Source: Mycobacterium gordonae
GTDB taxonomy: Bacteria; Actinomycetota; Actinomycetes; Mycobacteriales; Mycobacteriaceae
Assembly (NCBI RefSeq): GCF_002101675.1
Contig: NZ_LQOY01000242.1
Span: 1-64,000 of the forward strand
Length of the DNA stretch: 64,000 bases
Direction: 5' to 3'
This document shows positions 33,111-41,378 of the stretch, piece after piece; position 1 is the stretch's first letter; each line of letters starts with the position of its first letter. Position numbers and translations under genes: made by a program. The notes beneath the pieces are model-generated. The model was not told the DNA's origin and did no database searches. It saw nothing but the letters and a program-made list of their open reading frames with translations.

Positions 33111-34174
33111 GACCCACGCAGCCCGCCAAGGAAATCGAGCAGGAGCCGGTTGGTCTCGTCCGGCGCCTCCTGCTGAATCCAGTGCCCGACGTCGGCGATC
33201 ATGTGTGTGCCGCGGTAATCCGACATGACCTCTTCCGCCCGCTCCACGGCCTCAGCACCCCACGTGGTGCCGACGTCGTACTGGCCACCGATGAACAGGG
33301 CCGGCGGGGTGAGTGGTGTGCCTTCCCGGTCGGCCAGGTCGTGCCAGTCGTTGTCGATGTTGTGATAGAAGCTCAACGGACCGCCGAATCCGCTGCGCTC
33401 GAATTCCCCTGCGTAGAAATCGAGATCGGCGTCGGTGAACCAGGACGGCATCGTCTCGGGATAGACGAAGGCGTCCTTGAGCTTGGCGCCCTCGGCCATG
33501 CACAGCGGGCCAGCCCGGATGACATCTATCGGGTCCATCGCGGTCAGATCGACGCCGGCGTCTACGGCTGCCTTGGTGGCGGCCATCATTCCCTCACCGG
33601 AGACGGTGTAGGTGAGCCCGAGCAGCCAGCCGCGCACGTCCTCCTCGATCTCGGCGATGATGCCGTCCTGCGCGGAGAAGTAGTCCTGATACCAGACGCG
33701 GCCCTCACCGGCCAGTTCCAGGTGGTAGTCGTTGGGGCGATGCTCGCCGAAAGGGCTTCCCGGCAAACCGATTACGCCGCGGCCGGCGAACGGGACGCTG
33801 ATTCCGACCACGCCGGCGCAGCGCTCGGGGTGCAGCCAGGCGAAGGTCCAGGCGACCGGAGCGCCCCAGTCATGGCCCACGACGACGGCCTTGTCCGCGC
33901 CGTAGGCGTCGACGACGCCGACGATGTCGCCGACCAATTCCTTGATGCGGTAGGCGGAATTCAGGAAATACTTCGATGAACGGCCATAGCCGCGCTGATC
34001 GATGGCCACCACCCGGTAGCCCGCTTCGGCCAGTGCGGGAATCTGGTGGCGCCAGGAATACCACGATTCCGGAAAACCGTGGATCAGCACCACCAGCGGC
34101 GCCTCAGCCTTTTCTGGCCCCTTCTCATAGGCGTGGATCCGGGTGCCCCGGCAGTTCAAGATCCGATGAACCAT
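33107..34174 (-). CDS. ephB: Epoxide hydrolase EphB (MelH)
   Basis: 355 residues, about the EphB length of M. tuberculosis (Rv1938). Nucleophile Asp in VGHDWGAPVAW, HGFPESWYSWRHQ oxyanion region, acid Asp in FIGGQYDVGT and His in VGHWIQQE; cap-domain tyrosines are in FYHNIDND and WYQDYF. It opens epoxides to diols in the cytosol. It sits between melG and the flavin reductase in the mel2 operon, so the epoxide is probably made by MelF or MelG. Its close paralogue is at 29616. Confidence 0.92.
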   Translation of the reverse strand: MVHRILNCRGTRIHAYEKGPEKAEAPLVVLIHGFPESWYSWRHQIPALAEAGYRVVAIDQRGYGRSSKYFLNSAYRIKELVGDIVGVVDAYGADKAVVVGHDWGAPVAWTFAWLHPERCAGVVGISVPFAGRGVIGLPGSPFGEHRPNDYHLELAGEGRVWYQDYFSAQDGIIAEIEEDVRGWLLGLTYTVSGEGMMAATKAAVDAGVDLTAMDPIDVIRAGPLCMAEGAKLKDAFVYPETMPSWFTDADLDFYAGEFERSGFGGPLSFYHNIDNDWHDLADREGTPLTPPALFIGGQYDVGTTWGAEAVERAEEVMSDYRGTHMIADVGHWIQQEAPDETNRLLLDFLGGLRGS

Positions 34175-34187
34175 GCTGACCTCTCTA

Positions 34188-36701
34188 TCAGTGTCCGTGA
34201 CCCGCGGCCGCGCCCACGAGTTGATTCGCGGACTCGGTTGGGACGACCCGATTTTCGTAGTTGCGGGCGATCAGGGTCTTCTGGCCGGACAACCGCGTTC
34301 GCGCCCACTTGCCGATGACGCGGCCGGCGATACCCGGCTTCATCAGCGCCGACGGTGGATCGACGAGGTGCACGACGGCCAGGAACCGCCGGTAGGCGTC
34401 GATATCGTCGTGCACCAGCTCCAGCAGCCGGTCCATGTACCAGGTGAGGACACCGAAGTAGAAGGGACGCTTCCTGTCCACGTCCTTCATCCAGTCGAAG
34501 CGCAGGTTCTGCTCCCGGATCACGAACCACGCCGTGTCGGCCATCTTGGCGATCGTGCGGTAGTAGCGGCGCGGCAGGTCGCGGTGGCCGGGGCCGTATC
34601 TGGCCAGCAGCAGCTGCATTTCGCGGACTTCCTTCAGCGCCAGGCTCATTCCCAAACCGGACACCGGATCAGCGCTGGTGTAGGCATCACCGACCGCGAC
34701 CAGTGCCCGCGGCAGATTGCGCTTCTTCTCGTAGTGCAGGCGCAGCATGTTGGGATAGCGGAAGTTGTAGATCGGTGAGGCCGGTTCGAGGCCGTCGATA
34801 TTCTCCCCGATCACCGGCGATGGCATTAGGTCCGCGAATTCGCGGAACTCCGCGGCCGTTCGCGGAGGCGAATAGCAGTTGTAAGCCACCAGCGAGGTCG
34901 ACAACAGCGTGCGCGAGCTGTCGGTGTAGTACTGCGCGGCGTAGGTGTCCTCGAACGGGCGGTACGCGTAACAGATCACCATGACCTTGTCCTGCCACTG
35001 GCGCTCGGGCGGAACGTGGTGCTGCATCGTCGAGTAGAAGCAGTTGATGATGTCCTGCTCCACTTCCGGAGCGCCGATCCCGATGCGGTCCAGGAATTCC
35101 GGGACGCGGGTGTTCTTGCCCGAGGCGTCCACGACGAACTCGGCCGGTATCACCTCGGCTTCGGCCCCGACGGCGACTCCGATGACCGCATTGTTCTCGC
35201 GGTCGAACACCAGGTCGGTGACCTCCGACTCGTATCGGAAGTCGATCCGCGGCTCCTCATCCAGCCGGCGTCGTACGCACCATTCCAGCAGTGGCCTTCC
35301 GGCGCAGACGATCTCGATGTCGCTGGTGCCCGGCTTCTTCCAGGAGCCGCCCAGCCGAATCCGGTACTGCGCCGCCATGTCGACCTTGAAGGCGCCCTCG
35401 CGGACCATGTCGTCGACGATGCCGGGAAAGAAACGCTCCAGCTCGATCTGCCCGGCGGTGAGCAGGTGGTGCAGGTGCCAGCCCTGCGCGGCGCCGGGCC
35501 GGCCCTCCCGCCGGCGGTGCGGGTCGTCCTTCTCGAGCACGATCACGCGTTCGAAGGTCTCGCTGCACACTTTGGCTGCCGCGATGCCCGCGATACTGCC
35601 GCCGATGACCACCGCGGTTCCGCGGCCGCGCCGACGCACCTCGCCGACATTCACGCCTGCGTAGTCCAGACGCGCCGGGGTGCGCCGGCGCGCGGCGCCA
35701 CTGGGCACGAACTTCTCGTAGTACAGGCCCACGCGGTGGAAGCCGTTGTTGTCCAACCACGTTCGAGTAGCCTCGACCATCGCCGCCGGACCGCACAGGT
35801 AGACGTCGGCGTCGCCACCGGCCAGCATCCGCTCGTCGAGCAGATCGGTGACCAGCCCGGCGCGCCCATCCCAGGTGGCGTCCGGATTCGACACGGTGAC
35901 GTGCACTTCCAGGGCGGCGACCCGGCGCCGCAACGAGGTGAGCTCGTCGAGCTTGCACAGGTCTTCGGGCGCGGTGACGCCATACAGCAGATATACGGGT
36001 TGGCTGGTGTCAGCCTCGAGACTGTCGGCCATTGCCAAGATCGCCGATAATCCGGTGCCACCGGCGACCAGGATGACCGGTCGCACGATCGGACGCAGAT
36101 AGAAGCTGCCCTTGCTGCAGCGCAGGGCGATTCGGTCACCGGGCTGCGCGCGGTCGCGAAGGTAGTTCGACATCACGCCGTCGGGCAGCAGCCTGATGAT
36201 GAACTCCAGTTCGGTGCCGCCGTCGCGATGGGCATAGGAGTAGTTGCGCCAGGTGTCGGTGCCCGGAACCTGCAACTGCGCGAACTGGCCCGCCCGGTAG
36301 CGCAGCGGGGTACCCAGACCGGAGGCGTCGACCCGCAGGATGGCCGTGCTGGGCGACACCAGGTCGACACCGGTCACCACACCGTCGCCGGTGACCAGCA
36401 GCGCGGCGTTGTCGTCGGCTGGGTACTGCAGTTCGATGCGGCAATCCGACGTGGGGAACGTCTGGCAGGTCAGGATCTTTCGCGCCGCCCGCTCCACGTC
36501 GGACAGTCCCTCGGTGCGGCCCATCTCGTACTGGCCGGAGACGCAGCCGGCCACGCAGGTACCGCAGATGCCGCTCTGGCATTCGTTGACGATGGCGACG
36601 CCGTGCTCTTCGGCGGCATCCAGCATGGACTGGTCCGGTCGCACCGGCATCGTCTTGGTTGTTCCGTCCGAATAGCCGACGGTGACTTGGCGAACCGACA
36701 T
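34188..36701 (-). CDS. melG: Ferredoxin reductase-FAD monooxygenase fusion MelG (Rv1937-like)
   Basis: 837 residues, near the 839 of Rv1937. Three parts: an N-terminal [2Fe-2S] ferredoxin domain (C41, C46, C49, C79), an FAD/NAD(P)H reductase (about 105-335, with RNYSYAHRD, GGTGLSAILAM and YLCGPAAMVE), and a C-terminal FAD monooxygenase (about 365-837, VIGGSIAGIAAAKV, DASGKNTR, GDAYTSADPVSGLGMS). The first two parts resemble BenC. It may pass electrons internally to its own oxygenase part, or to MelF. It starts 29 bases after melF and ends 13 bases before ephB. Confidence 0.88.
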   Translation of the reverse strand: MSVRQVTVGYSDGTTKTMPVRPDQSMLDAAEEHGVAIVNECQSGICGTCVAGCVSGQYEMGRTEGLSDVERAARKILTCQTFPTSDCRIELQYPADDNAALLVTGDGVVTGVDLVSPSTAILRVDASGLGTPLRYRAGQFAQLQVPGTDTWRNYSYAHRDGGTELEFIIRLLPDGVMSNYLRDRAQPGDRIALRCSKGSFYLRPIVRPVILVAGGTGLSAILAMADSLEADTSQPVYLLYGVTAPEDLCKLDELTSLRRRVAALEVHVTVSNPDATWDGRAGLVTDLLDERMLAGGDADVYLCGPAAMVEATRTWLDNNGFHRVGLYYEKFVPSGAARRRTPARLDYAGVNVGEVRRRGRGTAVVIGGSIAGIAAAKVCSETFERVIVLEKDDPHRRREGRPGAAQGWHLHHLLTAGQIELERFFPGIVDDMVREGAFKVDMAAQYRIRLGGSWKKPGTSDIEIVCAGRPLLEWCVRRRLDEEPRIDFRYESEVTDLVFDRENNAVIGVAVGAEAEVIPAEFVVDASGKNTRVPEFLDRIGIGAPEVEQDIINCFYSTMQHHVPPERQWQDKVMVICYAYRPFEDTYAAQYYTDSSRTLLSTSLVAYNCYSPPRTAAEFREFADLMPSPVIGENIDGLEPASPIYNFRYPNMLRLHYEKKRNLPRALVAVGDAYTSADPVSGLGMSLALKEVREMQLLLARYGPGHRDLPRRYYRTIAKMADTAWFVIREQNLRFDWMKDVDRKRPFYFGVLTWYMDRLLELVHDDIDAYRRFLAVVHLVDPPSALMKPGIAGRVIGKWARTRLSGQKTLIARNYENRVVPTESANQLVGAAAGHGH

Positions 36702-36730
36702 TGGAACGTGCCCTTCCTGGACTGGCCGCG

Positions 36731-37840
36731 CTAGACGACCAGGGCTACCGGTTTCCTGGCGATGCGGGCGTTGAGTCTGGGCATGACCTCTTCGGCCAGC
36801 AGACGCAGCGACTCCTTCCACGGCCCGGGATTCTCCCGGTAGTCGAAGCCGAGCACCAGCAGGTGACCGAAGCCGCCCACCTGGTCGTAGGTTGCCTCGA
36901 GTTTGTCGACGACCGTTTCCACCGAACCCACGACGAAGGTGTTCTCGGCCAGGTACTCCGCGGTCACGTCGTCGTCGGGCACCGTCGGGTTGTGCTTGTA
37001 GAACTTCGTCATGCCGAACATGCGGAACGTGGGCAGCGTGTACTCGCGCATGGCCCGGCCCATCGCGCCGTCCACGGCGTAACGGAACGCCTGCTCGTCG
37101 GTCTCGGCAACCAGCACCTCACGTACCAGTCGCCAGTCGCGGCGGTCAGGGGTGCGGCCGCTGCGTTCGGCTCCCTCCAGCACAGCGTCCCAGTGAGTGG
37201 CCACATATTCGGCGTTGAGGTCCAGACTCATTGGCAGATAACCACGTTCGCCGGCCAGCTTCAGTGTCTCCGAGCCGGCGCTGAACCCGGTGACCCCGAT
37301 GGGGGGATGAGGCTGCTGGAACGGCTTGATGTGGCGTTTCATCAGGCCCTCGAACATGGGTGCAATTCCGTTGGCGTTCCAGTACTTTCCCCGATGTTCC
37401 CAGGGCTCGTCCTCGGTCCAGATGCGCAACATGATCTCGAGCGCTTCCCGCGTCATATCACGGTGCTCGCCGTTCTTGCCGTCGACGTCGTAGAGAGCCC
37501 AGTCGCCGGGAATGCCGCTGGCGCCTACGCCGAGCATGAACCGGCCCTGCGCCAGATGGTCGAAATAGGCGACGCGGTGCGCCAATTCGACCGGATGGTG
37601 ATACGGCAGCAGGTGTGCGCCGGGCGCGAGCTTGATGTTCTTGGTGCGCAGCAGCGCCTGCGCCAACAACAGGTCGGGTGCGCAGATCGGTTCCCAGGGC
37701 ACCGTGAAGTGCTCGCCGACCCAGGCTTCCACGTAACCCAGCTGGTCTGCCAGCTCGATGATGTCGAGATCCCACTGGGTCGCGTCGTACAGCGTGCGCT
37801 CCGGTGGATGGGCCGGCATGAGGAAAATTCCGATTTCCAT
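36731..37840 (-). CDS. melF: Luciferase-like monooxygenase MelF (Rv1936-like)
   Basis: 369 residues, the length I recall for Rv1936. Bacterial luciferase-like fold: MEIGIFLMPAHPPERTLYD, LGYVEAWVGEHF, LLPYHHPVELAHRVAYFDHL, GRFMLGVGASGIPGDW and PIGVTGFSAGSETL. ATG 37840 has AAGGGT upstream. It uses reduced flavin and O2; whether the flavin is FMN or F420 is not certain, but a flavin reductase in the operon favours FMN. It is the first gene of the mel2 operon and is divergent from echA13 across a candidate Mce3R operator. Confidence 0.9.
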   Translation of the reverse strand: MEIGIFLMPAHPPERTLYDATQWDLDIIELADQLGYVEAWVGEHFTVPWEPICAPDLLLAQALLRTKNIKLAPGAHLLPYHHPVELAHRVAYFDHLAQGRFMLGVGASGIPGDWALYDVDGKNGEHRDMTREALEIMLRIWTEDEPWEHRGKYWNANGIAPMFEGLMKRHIKPFQQPHPPIGVTGFSAGSETLKLAGERGYLPMSLDLNAEYVATHWDAVLEGAERSGRTPDRRDWRLVREVLVAETDEQAFRYAVDGAMGRAMREYTLPTFRMFGMTKFYKHNPTVPDDDVTAEYLAENTFVVGSVETVVDKLEATYDQVGGFGHLLVLGFDYRENPGPWKESLRLLAEEVMPRLNARIARKPVALVV

Positions 37841-37905
37841 CTGTAACCCTTCTTGGTGTGTGCCCGGGGCCGGGATTCCGGCGCGCCGCGGTTGGCTCGT
37901 CTCTA

Positions 37906-37931
37906 GGTATATCACAGTACTAGCAAGATAC
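37906..37931. promoter_or_regulatory. Candidate Mce3R operator B and melF promoter element
   Basis: TACTAGCAAGATAC at 37918-37931 (plus strand) is identical to operator A upstream of mce3. Seven bases towards melF, the minus strand has TATACC (37911-37906), a possible -10 box, so a bound repressor would sit over the melF promoter. The same site is 148 bases before echA13, leaving room to control both divergent operons. Further on, TTGTACACAAG (37936-37946) is also AT-rich and partly symmetric. In M. tuberculosis this divergent region is a known Mce3R target. Confidence 0.65.
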
Positions 37932-38078
37932 TTCGTTGTACACAAGATGCTTTTTGCTTGGTGATTCGCCAGCACAGACGCCAGACAGCCGCGTATCGGC
38001 TATGGACATAATGACGAACTTCCGCGTAACCTCGCACACGTCACGCGTTCTGCGCGCAGCCACCAGCTAGGAGTAGCC

Positions 38079-39029
38079 ATGAGTGTCACCGGGGTCGGTC
38101 CGGTCGATCACCGGTCGAACGGGGAGCGCCCCGCGGGAGACTTCCGTTTCATCCGCTACGAGACGCTCGACGACGGCCTGATAGCGGTCATCACCCTCGA
38201 CCGGCCGAAGCAGCGCAACGCCCAGACCCGCGGACTGCTCGTGGAGTTGGGTACCGCGTTCGAAATCGCCGAGACCGACGACCGGGTCCGGGTCGTCATC
38301 CTGAGGGGTGCCGGTTCCGCATTTTCGGCCGGACACGACCTCGGTTCGGCCGACGACGTGCGGGAGCGCACCCCCGGTCCCGACCAGCACCCCACCTACC
38401 AATGCAATGGCGGCACCTTCGGCGGCGTTGAGTCGCGTAACCGGCAGGAGTGGCACTACTTCTTCCAGAACACCAAGAGATGGCGCGATCTGCGCAAGAT
38501 CACGATCGCCCAGGTGCACGGCACGGTCCTGTCGGCGGGCCTGATGCTGGCGTGGTGTTGCGATCTGATCGTCGCCGCCGAGGACACCGTGTTCGCCGAT
38601 GTCGTAGGGACGCGGTTGGGCATGTGCGGGGTGGAGTACTTCGGCCATCCCTGGGAGTTCGGGCCCCGCAAAGCCAAGGAACTTCTGCTCACCGGCGACT
38701 CGATCGGCGCGGACGAGGCGCATGCGCTCGGGATGGTCTCGAAGGTTTTCCCGAACGATGAATTGACCAGCAACGCAATTGAATTCGCACGCCGGATCGC
38801 CAAAGTGCCGACCATGGCCGCGCTGCTGATCAAAGAGTCGGTGAACCAGACCGTCGATGCGATGGGTTTCTCCACCGCGTTGGACGGTTGCTTCAAGATC
38901 CATCAGCTCAACCACGCGCACTGGGGTGAAGTCACGGGCGGGAAACTGTCTTACGGCACCGTCGAGTACGGACTCGTCGACTGGCGCGCCGCGCCGGAGA
39001 TCCTGCCCGCGACCAAGAATCGCCCTTGA
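38079..39029 (+). CDS. echA13: Enoyl-CoA hydratase/isomerase EchA13
   Basis: 316 residues, crotonase fold. Oxyanion segments are SAGHDLGSA and GTVLSAGLMLAWCCDLIVAAED. The typical Glu at the first catalytic position of hydratases appears replaced around GTRLGMCGVEYFGHPWEF, so classical hydration is not certain. ATG 38079 has AGGAG ten bases upstream. It begins the operon echA13-fadE17-fadE18-fadD, equivalent to Rv1935c-Rv1933c, and is divergent from melF. It likely acts in side-chain or ring beta-oxidation of an imported lipid. Confidence 0.87.
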   Translation: MSVTGVGPVDHRSNGERPAGDFRFIRYETLDDGLIAVITLDRPKQRNAQTRGLLVELGTAFEIAETDDRVRVVILRGAGSAFSAGHDLGSADDVRERTPGPDQHPTYQCNGGTFGGVESRNRQEWHYFFQNTKRWRDLRKITIAQVHGTVLSAGLMLAWCCDLIVAAEDTVFADVVGTRLGMCGVEYFGHPWEFGPRKAKELLLTGDSIGADEAHALGMVSKVFPNDELTSNAIEFARRIAKVPTMAALLIKESVNQTVDAMGFSTALDGCFKIHQLNHAHWGEVTGGKLSYGTVEYGLVDWRAAPEILPATKNRP

Positions 39030-39041
39030 GGTCGGCCGGCG

Positions 39042-40283
39042 ATGGACATCACCTACCCGCCGGAAGCCGAAGCCTTCCGGGAACGGATCCGTGACTTCCT
39101 GCGCGAGCACCTGCCCGCGGGCTGGTCGGGACCCGGGGCCCTACCGCCGGCCGCGCGGAATGAGTTTGCGCGGCAATGGCGGCAGTTGCTGGCGGACAAC
39201 GGCCTGGTCGCCGTGTCCTGGCCGCAGGAGTATGGCGGCGCCGGTCTCTCGGCGATGTCGCAGGCGGTACTCGACGAGGAATTCGCCCGTGCGGGCGCGC
39301 CGGAGGGCCTGGAGAATGACTTGCTCGGCATCCAGCTGTTGGGCAATACGCTGATCGCGCTGGGTTCCGAGCAGCAGAAGGCGCACTACCTGCCACGCAT
39401 TCTCAGCGGTGAAGACCGTTGGTGCCAAGGTTTTTCCGAGCCCGAAGCTGGTTCGGACCTGGCGTCGGTGCGGACCAGGGCGGTGCTCGATGGTGACGAG
39501 TGGACACTGAACGGGCAGAAGATCTGGACGTCGGCGGGACCCACCGCGAATTGGATATTCGTGCTGGCGCGCACCGATCCGGACGGACCCAAGCACACCG
39601 GCTTGTCGATGCTGCTAGTCCCCATGGACCAGCCCGGTGTCGTGGTTCGCCCGATCGTCAACGCGGCCGGGCACGCTTCCTTCAGCGAGGTCTTCTTTGA
39701 CGACGCCCGCACCCCGGCCGCCAATGTGATCGGTCGAGTCGGTGACGGCTGGCAAGTGGCGATGACGCTGCTCGGGTTCGAGCGCGCCTCCCAGGTCACC
39801 ACCGCCGCCATCAACTTCGGGCGCGAGCTCGACCGGCTGTGCGAACTCGCCCGGGACCGCGGGCTGCGCTCCGATCCACGGATCCGCGATGCTCTGGCGT
39901 GGTGCTATTCGCGGGTTCAGATCATGCGCTACCAGGGTTATCGCGGTCTGACCGCATTGATCAACGGTCAACGCCCCGGGCCCGAGGCCGCGATCAGCAA
40001 GGTCATGTGGAGCGAGTATTTCCAGCGCTATACCGAACTGGCCGTCGAGATCCTGAGCCTGGAGGCGCTGAGCGCGCAGGGCGCCGGTAACGGCGAAGCG
40101 CTGATCGTCCCGGCGGTCGGCACTCCTAACTCGGCCGCGTGCTGGCTGGACGAGCTGCTCTATGGGCGGGCCGCCACCATCTATGCCGGCAGCTCCCAGA
40201 TTCAGCGCAACGTCATCGGTGAGCAATTGCTCGGTCTCCCGAAGGAACCACGCCGGGACACCCGGCACGAACTGAAAATCTGA
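39042..40283 (+). CDS. fadE17: Acyl-CoA dehydrogenase FadE17
   Basis: 413 residues. ACAD marks include WPQEYGGAGLSAMSQAVLDEEFARAGAP, WCQGFSEPEAGSDLASVRTRA, GQKIWTSAGPTANWIFVLART and C-terminal GSSQIQRNVIGEQLLGLP. In mycobacteria many ACADs are alpha2beta2 heteromers made from adjacent genes; FadE18 follows one base later, so a FadE17-FadE18 pair is likely. It carries the more complete FAD/substrate-binding sequence of the two. The substrate is unknown; a steroid or branched lipid is often suggested for such pairs. Confidence 0.88.
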   Translation: MDITYPPEAEAFRERIRDFLREHLPAGWSGPGALPPAARNEFARQWRQLLADNGLVAVSWPQEYGGAGLSAMSQAVLDEEFARAGAPEGLENDLLGIQLLGNTLIALGSEQQKAHYLPRILSGEDRWCQGFSEPEAGSDLASVRTRAVLDGDEWTLNGQKIWTSAGPTANWIFVLARTDPDGPKHTGLSMLLVPMDQPGVVVRPIVNAAGHASFSEVFFDDARTPAANVIGRVGDGWQVAMTLLGFERASQVTTAAINFGRELDRLCELARDRGLRSDPRIRDALAWCYSRVQIMRYQGYRGLTALINGQRPGPEAAISKVMWSEYFQRYTELAVEILSLEALSAQGAGNGEALIVPAVGTPNSAACWLDELLYGRAATIYAGSSQIQRNVIGEQLLGLPKEPRRDTRHELKI

Positions 40284-40284
40284 C

Positions 40285-41376
40285 ATGGACTTTCGTTACA
40301 GCACCGAACAAGCAGACTTCCAAGCGTCACTGCGGCGCTTTCTGCGTCAACAGGCACCGCCGGCGCGGATGCGCGAGGCGACGGCGGATGACGGTCATGA
40401 CCGGCGGTTGTGGCAGCGGTTGTGCGGCGAGTTCGAGCTGACCGCACTGCATACGCCCTCCCAGTACGGCGGAGTCGGCGCCACCATGGTCGAAACGGCG
40501 ATCGCCTTCAGTGAACTCGGCAGGTCGCTGACACCAGTTCCCTTCGCGGCCACGATGTTCGCGATCGAGGCCGTGCTGCGGATGGGCGATGACGAACAGC
40601 GCAAGAAGCTGCTGGCCGGACTGCTCACCGGAGAACAGGTCGCAACGCTGGCAGCCGGCGGGCACGACAGCGCCGAGCTGTCCGCGGTGCGGGGCGAACG
40701 GCGCGGCGAGAGGACTCTGCTCACCGGCGAGTGCGGGCCGGTGCTGCACGGCCACGTCGCAGATCTGATCGTGGTCCCGGCGATGGTGGATGACCGGGTG
40801 GTGCTGCACGTCGTAGCGGCCGACGCTCCGGGTGTCTGCGTCGAACGTCTCCCTTCGTTCGACCTCACCCGCCCGGTGGCCCGGGTGCGGCTTTCCCAGG
40901 CGCCCGCCGATGTCCTTGCCGCGGGCTCCCCCGGCGACTTCGGCCGGGTGATGGACGTGGCGCGGGTCTGGTTGGCCGCCGAGATGCTCGGCGGGGCGGA
41001 AGCCTGCCTTGACATGGCGGTCGAGTATGCCTGCCGGCGAACTCAATTCGATCGGCCGATCGGCTCGTTCCAGGCGGTCAAGCACACCTGCGCCGAAATG
41101 ATGATCGAAATCGACGCCACCCGCGCGGCGGTGATGTACGCCGCGATGAGCACCACCACCGGAGACGAGTTGCACCTCGCCGCGCCGTTGGCGAAGGCGC
41201 AGGCCGCCGACACCTTCGTGCAGTGCGCCGGCGCGGCGATCCAGGTCCACGGTGGCATCGCGTTCACCTGGGAGCACGACCTGCACCTGTATTTCCGGCG
41301 AGCCACCACGACCGCGGCACTGTTCGGCAGCAGCGCGCAACACCGCGCCCTGCTCGCCGACCGCGCGGGTCTGTAG
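40285..41376 (+). CDS. fadE18: Acyl-CoA dehydrogenase FadE18
   Basis: 363 residues, the length I recall for Rv1933c. ACAD fold with TALHTPSQYGGVGATMVETAIAFSELGRS, a diverged middle domain, CRRTQFDRPIGSFQAVKHTCAEM (helical domain) and CAGAAIQVHGGIAFTWEHDLHLYFRRA. The middle domain lacks the usual W-S/T-E-P..GSD loop seen in FadE17, as expected for the partner subunit of a heteromeric dehydrogenase. It is followed after two bases by the fadD gene. Confidence 0.88.
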   Translation: MDFRYSTEQADFQASLRRFLRQQAPPARMREATADDGHDRRLWQRLCGEFELTALHTPSQYGGVGATMVETAIAFSELGRSLTPVPFAATMFAIEAVLRMGDDEQRKKLLAGLLTGEQVATLAAGGHDSAELSAVRGERRGERTLLTGECGPVLHGHVADLIVVPAMVDDRVVLHVVAADAPGVCVERLPSFDLTRPVARVRLSQAPADVLAAGSPGDFGRVMDVARVWLAAEMLGGAEACLDMAVEYACRRTQFDRPIGSFQAVKHTCAEMMIEIDATRAAVMYAAMSTTTGDELHLAAPLAKAQAADTFVQCAGAAIQVHGGIAFTWEHDLHLYFRRATTTAALFGSSAQHRALLADRAGL

Positions 41377-41378
41377 CG

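Noticed and set aside
30694..37840. True bioluminescence genes
   Set aside because: Only one luciferase-like chain is present, with no luxB, luxC, luxD or luxE; the similarity is in layout only.
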